Positions 1 through 6,625 of a stretch of 10,487 nucleotides of DNA are shown piece after piece (the first letter of the stretch is position 1; each line of letters starts with the position of its first letter). Source of the stretch: an uncultured bacterium (GTDB lineage Bacteria > Armatimonadota > UBA5829 > DSUL01). Location of the stretch: the NCBI GenBank assembly GCA_937967775.1, contig CALCJH010000222.1, forward strand, positions 1 to 10,487, read 5' to 3'. The notes under the pieces were generated by a model. That model worked only from the letters and a program-made list of their open reading frames with translations, ran no database searches and was not told where the DNA came from. The position numbers and the translations under genes are program-made.

Positions 1-1132
1 TCACGCGCGGCCACCGGGCCACCAGCGGCGTGCAGATACCCCCTTCATGCGTGAATACCTTGAAACGCCGGAACGGCGTGTTGCTAGCGTTTGCCCACGG
101 CGCGTCCACGGTGCAGTAGGAATCCACGCCGCCCGGCACGACTCCGGGTGAAGCGTCAATGTGCTGGGCGCAGCCGCCGTTGTCGGAGAGGACCAAGAAC
201 AGCGTGTCCTGCTCGACGCCCATTTCGTGGACATTATCCATCACCCGACGGATGCCCTGATCCATCCGGTCCACCATGGCCGCGTAGATGCTCATCTTGA
301 GGTCCCACAGATCCCGGTCCGCCGCCTCGTTCCACGCGGGAGCGCGCCCGTCCCTGGGCGAAAGAGTCCACGAGCCATCCCCAAGGCCTGCGCCTCTCAG
401 CCGCTCGAAACGTTCCTTCCGAATCTCATCCCATCCACGAAGGTAGCTGCCGCGATAGTGCTCGATGTCCTCATGAGGCGCTTGCATCGGGAAGTGCGGT
501 GCGCAGTAGGCCAGATACAGGAAGAAAGGCGAGCCGTCGCGGGGGTGCGAGTCCAGAAACTCCAGCGCCCAATGCGTGAACGCATCCGTGCTGTAGAAGC
601 AGGGATCCTCAGGGGTGAACGGATGGACCACGCGTCCGGCTATGCCCCATGGGCGCGTCTGACCGGGCTGTTTGTGCGCCGGCGCCGGTTCGCCGGGCCG
701 GGCAAGGCCCGGGTTGAAGTAATTGCTGGAACCGCTCAGCAAACCCCGGTAGCACTGGAATCCGCGCTGCCAGGGCAAACGTCCCTCGGCCGATCCGTTA
801 TGCCACTTGCCGGCCATCATGGTCCGGTATCCGGCGGCCTGGAGCGCCTCGGCAAGGGTCAGGTTTCCCGCCGGGGCCAGCTCGGCCCGCTCCGCGGCTC
901 CCACCTGCTGCGGATAAAGACCGGTCAGAAGCGAAGCGCGCGTGGGCATGCAGACGGCGTTGTTGTAGAAGGATGTGAACCGCATACCCTCACGCGCCAG
1001 ACGGTCTATGCCGGGAGTGCAGATCTCTCCGCCGAAGCAGCCGATGTCGGAGAACCCCATGTCGTCCGCCACGATCAGGACGACATGGGGACGCGGAAAA
1101 GCCGCTCCGGGCTTGTCCGCCTCTGGCTTCAT
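1..1132 (-). CDS. Sulfatase (arylsulfatase family), 3' end outside window
   Basis: Sulfatases hydrolyse sulfate esters, usually outside the cytoplasm, using a formylglycine made from an active-site Cys. The visible 377 residues, read from the ATG at 1132, begin with a metal-binding strand VVLIVADDMG (about residues 16-25). The sulfatase signature CMPTRASLLTG follows, with the modifiable Cys at residue 61 and Thr where Ser is usual (C-x-P-T-R). Next come AGKWH (Lys and His of the active site) and, near the window edge, LVLSDNGG, a second metal-ligand motif, then GGICTPLVARWP. The reading frame is open through base 2, so the C-terminal part is missing. The ATG overlaps the upstream glycosylase stop in an ATGA, suggesting translational coupling. 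An in-frame GTG at 1177 follows a purine-rich AGGGGGCGG and would add the hydrophobic stretch AVLSFALQAVGLAA, a possible signal peptide, so that start is a serious alternative. The family is certain; the substrate cannot be told. Confidence 0.93.
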   Translation of the reverse strand, partial: MKPEADKPGAAFPRPHVVLIVADDMGFSDIGCFGGEICTPGIDRLAREGMRFTSFYNNAVCMPTRASLLTGLYPQQVGAAERAELAPAGNLTLAEALQAAGYRTMMAGKWHNGSAEGRLPWQRGFQCYRGLLSGSSNYFNPGLARPGEPAPAHKQPGQTRPWGIAGRVVHPFTPEDPCFYSTDAFTHWALEFLDSHPRDGSPFFLYLAYCAPHFPMQAPHEDIEHYRGSYLRGWDEIRKERFERLRGAGLGDGSWTLSPRDGRAPAWNEAADRDLWDLKMSIYAAMVDRMDQGIRRVMDNVHEMGVEQDTLFLVLSDNGGCAQHIDASPGVVPGGVDSYCTVDAPWANASNTPFRRFKVFTHEGGICTPLVARWPRV

Positions 1133-1800
1133 GGCCGCGAGACCCACTGCCTGCAGCGCGAAGGATAGAACCGCCACGGGCGGTCCGCCCCCTGGCGGAT
1201 GCCCACCCGCACCGTGGAGACGATCTCACCGGGATCCCATCCATCCACCAGCAACCGGAGGGGTGGACGGTCCAGCGGGTGCCCGTCCAGCTCTCTGGTG
1301 ATGGCCAGGGCCTGGCAGATCTTGCCTGGCCCGCTCAGAAGGTCGCGAGGAGCGCTCCGGCCCCGCAGGCGGGACATCACATCCAGCCCCGTCAGTGGCT
1401 CCAGTGCGCGGATCAGAACGGCTTCTCCCTTTCCTTCAGGGCCGGTGACGATATTTAGGCAGAAATGGTTGCCGTAAGTGAAATACACGTAGGCCCGCCC
1501 GGCCGGCCCGAACATCGCCGCGTTCCTCGCGGTGCGGCCGCGGAAGGAGTGCGAGGCGGGGTCGTCCTGCATGTATGCCTCCGTCTCCACAATGCGTCCG
1601 GCCAGCAGAGTGCCTTCCAGATCCCGCACCAGAACAGCCCCCAGAAGCGCGCGGGCCGCCTGCAGGGCATCCAGCTTCCAGAGATCCTCCCTCGGCAGCC
1701 GAAGGCGCGAAGAACAGAGTGCGCCGGTCTCCACAGCGGCGAAGTGTGTTTCCGCGCTCGATGGAATCCCCGCCGTCACCGCTCCGTCACTTCGGTCCAT
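1129..1800 (-). CDS. mpg: DNA-3-methyladenine glycosylase, AAG/MPG type
   Basis: This monofunctional base-excision-repair enzyme removes alkylated purines (3-methyladenine, hypoxanthine and similar) from DNA. The 223-residue product carries the family hallmarks: GRIVETEAY (residues 68-76, catalytic Glu74 and base-stacking Tyr76 by analogy with human AAG), DPASHSFRGRT (His84), and YVYFTYG (104-110, Tyr106 stacking and Tyr109 as intercalating residue). CLNIVTG, GEAVLIRALEP, GPGKICQAL and PWRFYPS follow near the end. I chose the ATG at 1800, which lies inside the 3' end of the upstream oxidoreductase gene (25-base overlap); I see no strong Shine-Dalgarno there, so translation probably depends on coupling. 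About 35 N-terminal residues precede the conserved region, longer than in compact bacterial homologues of roughly 200 residues. The frame is open further upstream to 1992, but that part lies over the oxidoreductase gene and has no family similarity. The stop overlaps the sulfatase ATG. Function is secure; the operon context is odd. Confidence 0.94.
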   Translation of the reverse strand: MDRSDGAVTAGIPSSAETHFAAVETGALCSSRLRLPREDLWKLDALQAARALLGAVLVRDLEGTLLAGRIVETEAYMQDDPASHSFRGRTARNAAMFGPAGRAYVYFTYGNHFCLNIVTGPEGKGEAVLIRALEPLTGLDVMSRLRGRSAPRDLLSGPGKICQALAITRELDGHPLDRPPLRLLVDGWDPGEIVSTVRVGIRQGADRPWRFYPSRCRQWVSRP

Positions 1801-2909
1801 CGACCGGGAGAGTTGTAACAGGTCTCCAGCACCCGCTGCGTCTCCAGCCCGTCCGTCAGCGAGGGGTCGCCGGGTAGCCCCTCCGCCACCCGGCGCACGA
1901 ACTCGTAGACGCTGTGAATGTGGAAGCGCATCCAGCCGGGGGTGAGCTTTGGTCCGGGCAGCGAAGCGGGCGCGGAATAGCGCTGGACGCATTCGATGGC
2001 GGTGAAGCCTTTCAGACCGCCCAGGTCGCCTCCGGGGGCGGTGTTGTCATAGAAGCGCAGCCACTCCGGTTCCATCAGACTGAACAGCAGCGCTCCCTTC
2101 TCCGCCCGGATCTCGACTGTCAGGTCGTCGTTCGCGCCGACGGCCAGCTTGCTGGCCTCCAGCGTCCCCACCGCCCCGCACTGCATCTCGGCAAGCAGGA
2201 AAGTGGCATCATCTCCTTCCACCTTCTGCATCCCGCCCTTGCCGTCGGGACGCTCGGGGATAGCCGTCACCGGATGAGCCAGAACGCGGCGGAAATCTCC
2301 CAGCAGCCACCTTGCCAAGTCTATGATGTGTGATCCCAGATCCACCAGCACGCCGCCCCCGGCGGCCCGGTCCGTCTTCCAGTGCAGGGGGCGGGAGGGG
2401 TCGGCGTTCGTGGAGTGCAGATAGCGGAGATTGAAGGTGTAGATGCGGCCCAGGCGCTCCTCCTGGAGCAGCTGCCGCGCGCGCATCAGCGCGGGCACAA
2501 AGCGGTAGTTGAACGCCATCTGGCGGGTCCTGCCGTCCGCAGCATCCACGTCGGCCTGAACGATGCGCTCCGCCTGCTCCAGCGAAGCGGCCAGCGGCTT
2601 GTCAATATACAGATGCTTCCCCGCGCGGATGGCACCCACGGCCACCTGCTCGTGCAGGTTGTTCGGCACGCAGCAGCTGATGATATGGATGTCGTCACGC
2701 TCCAAGAGCTGCCGGTAGTCGGCAGTGGCGAACTCGAAGCCGGCCTGCCGCACGGCCATCTCCTGAGAAGCCGGACTGCGCACGGCGCAGCCCACCATCT
2801 TCAGTTTCGCCGGCGCCGGTTCGTACAGCATCGCCAGGGACTGATAGGCATAGGTATGCATCCGTCCCATGAACCCGTAACCGACCACTCCCACGCCAAA
2901 TGTTTTCAT
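1776..2909 (-). CDS. Gfo/Idh/MocA family NAD(P)-dependent oxidoreductase
   Basis: A 377-residue cytoplasmic oxidoreductase of the family that oxidises or reduces sugars, inositols and related polyols with NAD(P). The N-terminal Rossmann fold is clear: GVGVVGYGFMGRMH has the GxGxxG dinucleotide loop (G10, G12, G15), and YIDKPLA contains the D-K-P version of the usual E-K-P motif (Lys104, cofactor and substrate contact). The C-terminal alpha/beta domain holds GGGVLVDLGSHIIDLARW, with the family H-x-x-D pair at His194 and Asp197. I chose the ATG at 2909 (MKTFGVGV) because the fold begins there; a start at 2948 would add 13 residues without family resemblance. The Shine-Dalgarno (AAGAAGAG, about 10 bases upstream) is moderate. 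It is the first gene of a likely three-gene transcript with mpg and the sulfatase, overlapping mpg by 25 bases. The substrate is unknown; a sulfatase partner suggests carbohydrate breakdown. Confidence 0.93.
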   Translation of the reverse strand: MKTFGVGVVGYGFMGRMHTYAYQSLAMLYEPAPAKLKMVGCAVRSPASQEMAVRQAGFEFATADYRQLLERDDIHIISCCVPNNLHEQVAVGAIRAGKHLYIDKPLAASLEQAERIVQADVDAADGRTRQMAFNYRFVPALMRARQLLQEERLGRIYTFNLRYLHSTNADPSRPLHWKTDRAAGGGVLVDLGSHIIDLARWLLGDFRRVLAHPVTAIPERPDGKGGMQKVEGDDATFLLAEMQCGAVGTLEASKLAVGANDDLTVEIRAEKGALLFSLMEPEWLRFYDNTAPGGDLGGLKGFTAIECVQRYSAPASLPGPKLTPGWMRFHIHSVYEFVRRVAEGLPGDPSLTDGLETQRVLETCYNSPGRWTEVTER

Positions 2910-2973
2910 CTTCGCCCGCTCTTCTTGAACGCCCCGACTCCCTGTCACCCGGCGGCGACGCTCTTTTCAGCAG

Positions 2974-3003
2974 ACTTTACGCGCGAGGCGGCCTATCCGG
3001 CAA
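2974..3003 (-). promoter_or_regulatory. Possible sigma70-type promoter for the oxidoreductase operon
   Basis: On the minus strand TTGCCG (3003-2998) and TAAAGT (2979-2974) are separated by 18 bases, each matching four of six consensus positions. The site lies 65-95 bases upstream of the chosen ATG at 2909. No stronger pair is visible in the divergent region, but such weak matches arise by chance. Confidence 0.3.
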
Positions 3004-3058
3004 GCCTCACGGTTCACCGGGATTTTCCATTGGACCGCAAAGGTAGCATCGTGGAACA

Positions 3059-3064
3059 TATAAT
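3059..3064 (+). promoter_or_regulatory. Perfect -10 hexamer upstream of the GGDEF gene
   Basis: TATAAT is an exact sigma70 -10 hexamer in an otherwise GC-rich divergent region, about 118 bases before the GGDEF start codon. The nearest -35-like hexamer, TTGGAC at 3030-3035, is 23 bases away, too far for a standard promoter. Either an activator compensates or the -35 is degenerate. A transcript from here would carry a leader of about 110 bases. Confidence 0.45.
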
Positions 3065-3078
3065 CCGGCGGCTACCGT

Positions 3079-3140
3079 CGCGCGGCCCCGCCGCTCCCGC
3101 GCGCCAGGTCCCTGAGAGGAACGCAAGCCGGACTCTCTCA
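3079..3140 (+). other. Structured leader upstream of the GGDEF gene (two hairpins)
   Basis: Two inverted repeats lie between the TATAAT and the GGDEF start. CGCGCGG (3079-3085) pairs with CCGCGCG (3097-3103) across an 11-base loop. TGAGAG (3113-3118) pairs with CTCTCA (3135-3140) across a 16-base loop. No T-tract follows either, so they are not intrinsic terminators. I could not match the leader to the c-di-GMP, TPP or glycine riboswitch consensus. A role is unproven; part of the pairing may simply reflect GC richness. Confidence 0.35.
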
Positions 3141-3181
3141 CGCCGCCCCGGATTCCAACTTCGAGAAAGGGAAGCCTCGTA

Positions 3182-4279
3182 ATGTTCGGATTCGCTGCGA
3201 GAAAGAAGGGTAGCACTCGCTGGCAGGGTGTTCCCCCGACCGACCTCCAGGAGGCGGCAAGACCTCTCCTTGAACTTGCTCTAACCGCCATCAAAGCACA
3301 TGGCGAGCTGGTCGTCTCTCCCGGCTCCGAAAAAGCCACAAAGTATCTGGAACGGCTGCTTGAGGTCTCGGAGAAACTGAGCTCCACCTGCAATCCCTCC
3401 CGCATCCAGGGGATGACAGAGAAGTTCGCTCAGGAGGCAGCCGACTTCGGAAGCTGGCAGCGAGAGGAGGTGGCCAACCTGATCGCGGAGATGCACGATG
3501 CGATCAAACATCTCATCCGCGATGCTCAGGACTCGCTGAGTGGGCGGGAAGAGGTGGTCGAGAATGTCAGCGCCATGACAAAGCGTCTGGAGAGCGTCGG
3601 GCAGACCACCGACATCGCCCGCCTGCGCGCCGCCCTTCGAACGGAGATCGCAGCCGCCCGGCAGCTGGTCCAGGAGCAGACCGCGATTCTCAAAAAGCAG
3701 CGCGCGGAGATGGACCGTGTGGTGGACACGCTCTCCCGACGGCTGAACGCGGTGGAGGCCGAACGCAATACTGACCCCGTGACCGGGGTGGCAAGCCGGG
3801 CCGCCTTTGAGTTCCACGGCGCAAGCGTCGCCCAGAAGGTGGCCTACGGAGAAGGGCCCTTCACGCTGGCCATCGTGGATATGGACGGTCTGAAAAGGCT
3901 GAACGACACACTGGGTCACCAGGCGGGCGACGCAGCTCTGCAATTTTTCGCCTCGGAGCTGACCCGGGCTGTGGGCAGGGACGCTTTTGTCGCCCGGTTG
4001 GCCGGGGATGAGTTCGCGGTCATCCTGCCGGGTGTGCCCACGGCCCTTGCGAGCAGCCTGACCCGCCTCTGCGAGAAGCTGGCGCGCGGACCGGTGACCG
4101 TGAAAGGACCGAAGCAGAGCTGGCAGATCAAGACGGGGTGCTCGGCGGGAGTGACTCCGTTCAAGACCGGAGCATCGCTCGCGGACGTGATGGCGGTCGC
4201 GGACAGCGCACTCTACGAGGCCAAAAAACAGGGGGGCAACAGGGTTCAGACCGCGTTCGCCGCGGCGAAGGCTGCCTGA
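3182..4279 (+). CDS. Diguanylate cyclase (GGDEF domain) with N-terminal helical/coiled-coil region
   Basis: GGDEF proteins condense two GTP into the second messenger cyclic di-GMP. The 365-residue product has a catalytic domain at about residues 196-355: TDPVTGVASRAAF (197-209), the Mg/GTP strand IVDMDGLKRLNDTLGHQAGD (231-250), the active-site loop RLAGDEFAV with AGDEF at 274-278, and the closing ADSALYEAKKQGGNRV. Ala replaces the first Gly of GGDEF, a variant that keeps the catalytic acidic pair. The usual RxxD product-inhibition site just before the loop is not seen (the residues there are RAVGRD). The first ~195 residues are charged and mostly helical, with a likely coiled coil at about 130-196 that could drive dimerisation. 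I recognise no sensor domain, signal peptide or membrane segment, so it should be cytoplasmic. AGAAAGGGA lies about 9 bases before the ATG. It stands alone and converges on the metal ATPase gene. Confidence 0.93.
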   Translation: MFGFAARKKGSTRWQGVPPTDLQEAARPLLELALTAIKAHGELVVSPGSEKATKYLERLLEVSEKLSSTCNPSRIQGMTEKFAQEAADFGSWQREEVANLIAEMHDAIKHLIRDAQDSLSGREEVVENVSAMTKRLESVGQTTDIARLRAALRTEIAAARQLVQEQTAILKKQRAEMDRVVDTLSRRLNAVEAERNTDPVTGVASRAAFEFHGASVAQKVAYGEGPFTLAIVDMDGLKRLNDTLGHQAGDAALQFFASELTRAVGRDAFVARLAGDEFAVILPGVPTALASSLTRLCEKLARGPVTVKGPKQSWQIKTGCSAGVTPFKTGASLADVMAVADSALYEAKKQGGNRVQTAFAAAKAA

Positions 4280-4304
4280 GGGTATCAGGCCTCAGCGCGG
4301 CAGC
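4271..4304. terminator. Hairpin spanning the convergent stops of the GGDEF and ATPase genes
   Basis: GCTGCCTGAGG (4271-4281) can pair with CCTCA (4290-4294) and GGCAGC (4299-4304), leaving a small bulge. A competing perfect hairpin, GCCTGA / TCAGGC (4274-4279 and 4285-4290, 5-base loop), contains both stop codons. There is no T-tract on either side, so it is not a canonical intrinsic terminator. Its place between convergent genes fits a bidirectional transcription block or mRNA 3'-end stabiliser. Confidence 0.45.
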
Positions 4305-6471
4305 AACGGAGCAGCCGCAGCCCGTTCGCGACTACAATCAGGCTGGCCCCCATATCGGCGAAGACGGCCATCCACAGGGTGGCCGTCCCCGCCAGGGCCA
4401 GCGCGAAGAAGACCGCCTTTATGCCGATGGCGATGGCGATATTCTGCCAGAGCACGGCGGCTGTGCTGCGGCTGATCTGCAGAAACTCTGGCACCTTGCG
4501 GAGATCGTCCTCCATCAGAGCCACATCCGCGGTCTCCAGCGCCGCATCCGAACCGACCGCGCCCATGGCGAAGCCAGTGTGCGCCCGCGCAAGCGCCGGA
4601 GCGTCGTTCACGCCATCCCCCACCATACCCACCCGGCCGAACTGCTCCGTGAGCTTTTCCACCAGGTCCGCCTTCTCCTCCGGCAAGAGTCCGCCGAACG
4701 CCTCGTCCACCCCGGCTTCCGCCGCAATAGCATCCACGGTCTGTTGAGCGTCGCCGGAGAGCAGCACGGTGTGCAGTCCGGCCGCTCGAAGCTCCGCCAC
4801 AGCATCCCTGCTGGCCGGGCGGAGCCTGTCCGCCACGCCGAACACGGCCACGGGCTCGTCTTCCGACATCAGGACGAAAGCGGTCTTGCCCTCAGCTTCC
4901 AGATTTTCCAGGTGCCGTTCCACATCCGGGCCGCAGGTGCCATTGGTCTCCGCCAGACGATGATTTCCCAGCAGAAGCGCCCGCCCGTCCACCCGGCCCC
5001 GGACGCCCATTCCCGGCAGCGCCTCGAATTCGACGGCTGGCTGGAGCTCCGCCAGGCGGGCGGCCTCCCTTGCGGCGCGCTCATCCTCGGAAGCTGAAGG
5101 GGGAAGATCCTTTTGCGCCCACCCCGCGACGATGGCGGAGGCGATGGGATGCTCGGAGCGCACATTCAGGCTGGCCGCCAGGCGAAGCGCCTCTTCCTCC
5201 GGAAGGCCGTTCAGGCTGATCACGTCCGTCAGCCGGGGCCGCCCTTCCGTCAGGGTGCCCGTCTTATCGAAAGCCATGGCACGGAGAAGCCTGCCATGCT
5301 CCAGATGCGCTCCCCCCTTTACCAGAATGCCGCACCGCGCGGCGGCGGTCAGGGCGCTGACGATGGTCACCGGAGTGGCCAGCACCAGGGCGCAGGGACA
5401 GGCGATGACCAGCAGCACAAGGGCGCGGTAGACCCACGGCAGGGCCGGCGCTCCCAGAAACAGATGGGGGACGGAGGCGACCGCCACCGCCGCCAGAACC
5501 ACCGCCGGAGTGTACCAAGCCGCAAAACGGTCCACGAAACGCTGTATCGGGGCGCGCCTGGCCTGAGCCTCCCGCACGATCCGGATGATCCGGTCCAGTG
5601 TTGTGCTCCCCTTCGCGGCCGTGACCTCGAACACCAGCGCCCCGGATCCGTTGATGGTCCCTGCGAACAGCGCGTCGCCAGCAGACTTCTCCACGGGTAT
5701 GGATTCGCCCGTTATGGGCGACTGGTCCACGGCGGAGTTGCCCTCGATGACGATACCGTCCAGCGGAATGCGCTCCCCCGGGCGCACCTCTACCAGATCG
5801 CCGCAACGCACCGCACCCACCGGCACCGGAGTGAATATTCCCTGCTCAGAGCGCACGCGGGCGGTATCCGGAGCCATCTGGATGAGCGCCTGGATGGCCC
5901 GGCGGGCGCGTCCGGTCGCCCGGGCCTCAATGACCTCGGCCAGTGCGAACAGAAAGGTCACCATCGCGGCTTCCGGCCACTTGCCGATGACGACCGCTCC
6001 CGCGACAGCAACCGTCATCAGGAAGTTGATGTTCAGGACGAAGCCGCGAAGCGCCCTCAATCCCTTGATGAGCGGCTCGCGTCCGCCGCTGACCAGCGCC
6101 AGCAGAGCAAGTCCCACAACGGGCAGGGAACGCTCGTCGCCCGTGACCCAGGCAACCGCTTCAGCGGAGACGGCGCAGACGCCGGAGACCGCCAGCCAGA
6201 CCCAGCTCCTCCAGCCTCCCACGTCGCGATGCTCTCCGGGGGCCGCCGGCGCTTCCGTCTCCTCGGCCGCCAGCCGTGCCCCCAGCCCCAGGGGCTCAAG
6301 CGCGACGAGCAGGTCGCGCTCATCCGCCAGCGTGTGGGTCACCTCCACCCTGCGCCGCGGGAGGTCGCACAGGATCTGCTGGATACCCTCCATCCGCTCA
6401 AGCCGAGCGCGCACGAGGCGTTCCTCGTCGGGGCAGTCCATCTGAGCGATGTAGAGGACCGAACGTTTCAT
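4285..6471 (-). CDS. cadA: P1B-type heavy-metal efflux ATPase (Zn2+/Cd2+/Pb2+ class)
   Basis: An inner-membrane pump that uses ATP to export soft divalent metals. The 728-residue sequence has a short N-terminal HMA-like domain (YIAQMDCPDEERLV, residues 7-20) in which the usual CxxC is reduced to one Cys (Cys13) followed by Pro-Asp-Glu-Glu. Paired hydrophobic segments (about 91-180) precede the actuator domain with TGES (254-257). The transport motif is CPC (358-360), the phosphorylation site DKTGT (402-406, Asp402), the nucleotide-binding SEHP (439-442) and the hinge GDGVNDAP (618-625). Lys685 in one C-terminal membrane helix and Asp706 in DMGAS of the next fit the P1B-2 Zn/Cd/Pb group rather than copper pumps. 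The tail ends CCRAEA and may add a metal site. No strong Shine-Dalgarno precedes the ATG. It is a single-gene unit; no ArsR or MerR regulator gene lies beside it. The family is certain; zntA would be an equally fair name. Confidence 0.94.
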   Translation of the reverse strand: MKRSVLYIAQMDCPDEERLVRARLERMEGIQQILCDLPRRRVEVTHTLADERDLLVALEPLGLGARLAAEETEAPAAPGEHRDVGGWRSWVWLAVSGVCAVSAEAVAWVTGDERSLPVVGLALLALVSGGREPLIKGLRALRGFVLNINFLMTVAVAGAVVIGKWPEAAMVTFLFALAEVIEARATGRARRAIQALIQMAPDTARVRSEQGIFTPVPVGAVRCGDLVEVRPGERIPLDGIVIEGNSAVDQSPITGESIPVEKSAGDALFAGTINGSGALVFEVTAAKGSTTLDRIIRIVREAQARRAPIQRFVDRFAAWYTPAVVLAAVAVASVPHLFLGAPALPWVYRALVLLVIACPCALVLATPVTIVSALTAAARCGILVKGGAHLEHGRLLRAMAFDKTGTLTEGRPRLTDVISLNGLPEEEALRLAASLNVRSEHPIASAIVAGWAQKDLPPSASEDERAAREAARLAELQPAVEFEALPGMGVRGRVDGRALLLGNHRLAETNGTCGPDVERHLENLEAEGKTAFVLMSEDEPVAVFGVADRLRPASRDAVAELRAAGLHTVLLSGDAQQTVDAIAAEAGVDEAFGGLLPEEKADLVEKLTEQFGRVGMVGDGVNDAPALARAHTGFAMGAVGSDAALETADVALMEDDLRKVPEFLQISRSTAAVLWQNIAIAIGIKAVFFALALAGTATLWMAVFADMGASLIVVANGLRLLRCCRAEA

Positions 6472-6488
6472 AAGAGCGGAGCGGAAGC

Positions 6489-6506
6489 CCGGCCCTTGAC
6501 GGCCGG
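6489..6506 (-). other. Hairpin in the ATPase mRNA leader
   Basis: CCGGCC (6489-6494) and GGCCGG (6501-6506) form a perfect 6-bp GC stem with a 6-base loop, 17 bases upstream of the ATPase ATG and just upstream of where a ribosome-binding site would lie. No T-tract follows. It could affect translation initiation, which also lacks an obvious Shine-Dalgarno, or it may be incidental. Confidence 0.3.
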
Positions 6507-6519
6507 AATGTCTTCAACC

Positions 6520-6542
6520 ATTGTAACGTTCCCCGGGGACGT
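6520..6542 (-). promoter_or_regulatory. Candidate ATPase promoter -10 with adjoining palindrome (possible operator)
   Basis: On the minus strand TACAAT (6525-6520) matches five of six -10 positions, about 50 bases before the ATPase ATG. Immediately upstream, where a spacer would lie, is the perfect 10-bp palindrome TCCCCGGGGA (6530-6539), flanked by ACG (6526-6528) and CGT (6540-6542). A dyad in a spacer is typical of MerR-family operators at metal-efflux genes. However, no good -35 is visible, so operator identity is inference. Confidence 0.4.
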
Positions 6543-6562
6543 ACGCATCCCGGACGCGGCAG

Positions 6563-6594
6563 AAAAAGCCCCGGCAGTCCGTTCTGCCGGGGCT
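6563..6594 (-). terminator. Rho-independent terminator of the RRM gene
   Basis: Read on the minus strand, AGCCCCGGCAG (6594-6584), a 6-base loop and CTGCCGGGGCT (6577-6567) form a perfect 11-bp stem, followed directly by TTTTT (6567-6563, the first T closing the stem). It lies 31 bases after the RRM stop codon. This is a textbook intrinsic terminator that isolates the RRM gene from the ATPase promoter downstream. Confidence 0.92.
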
Positions 6595-6625
6595 CGCAAT
6601 CAATCTGATGCGTCTGATGCGCGTC

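Noticed and set aside
161..1168. Long plus-strand open frame (335 codons) across the left end
   Set aside because: It is opposite the sulfatase, whose minus-strand frame carries all the active-site motifs. The plus-strand translation is Arg-rich and low in family-like patterns, typical of antisense frames in GC-rich DNA.
3022..3055. Possible c-di-GMP (GEMM) riboswitch, suggested by GGACCGCAAAGGTAGC before a GGDEF gene
   Set aside because: Only a short stretch resembles the GACGCAAAGC segment; the other conserved blocks and helices of GEMM are missing, and it lies upstream of the TATAAT, so it would not be transcribed from that promoter.
2382..3182. Plus-strand frame of 266 codons running up to the GGDEF start
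   Set aside because: Most of it lies opposite the oxidoreductase gene, and its end runs through the promoter and hairpin leader. No domain is recognisable.
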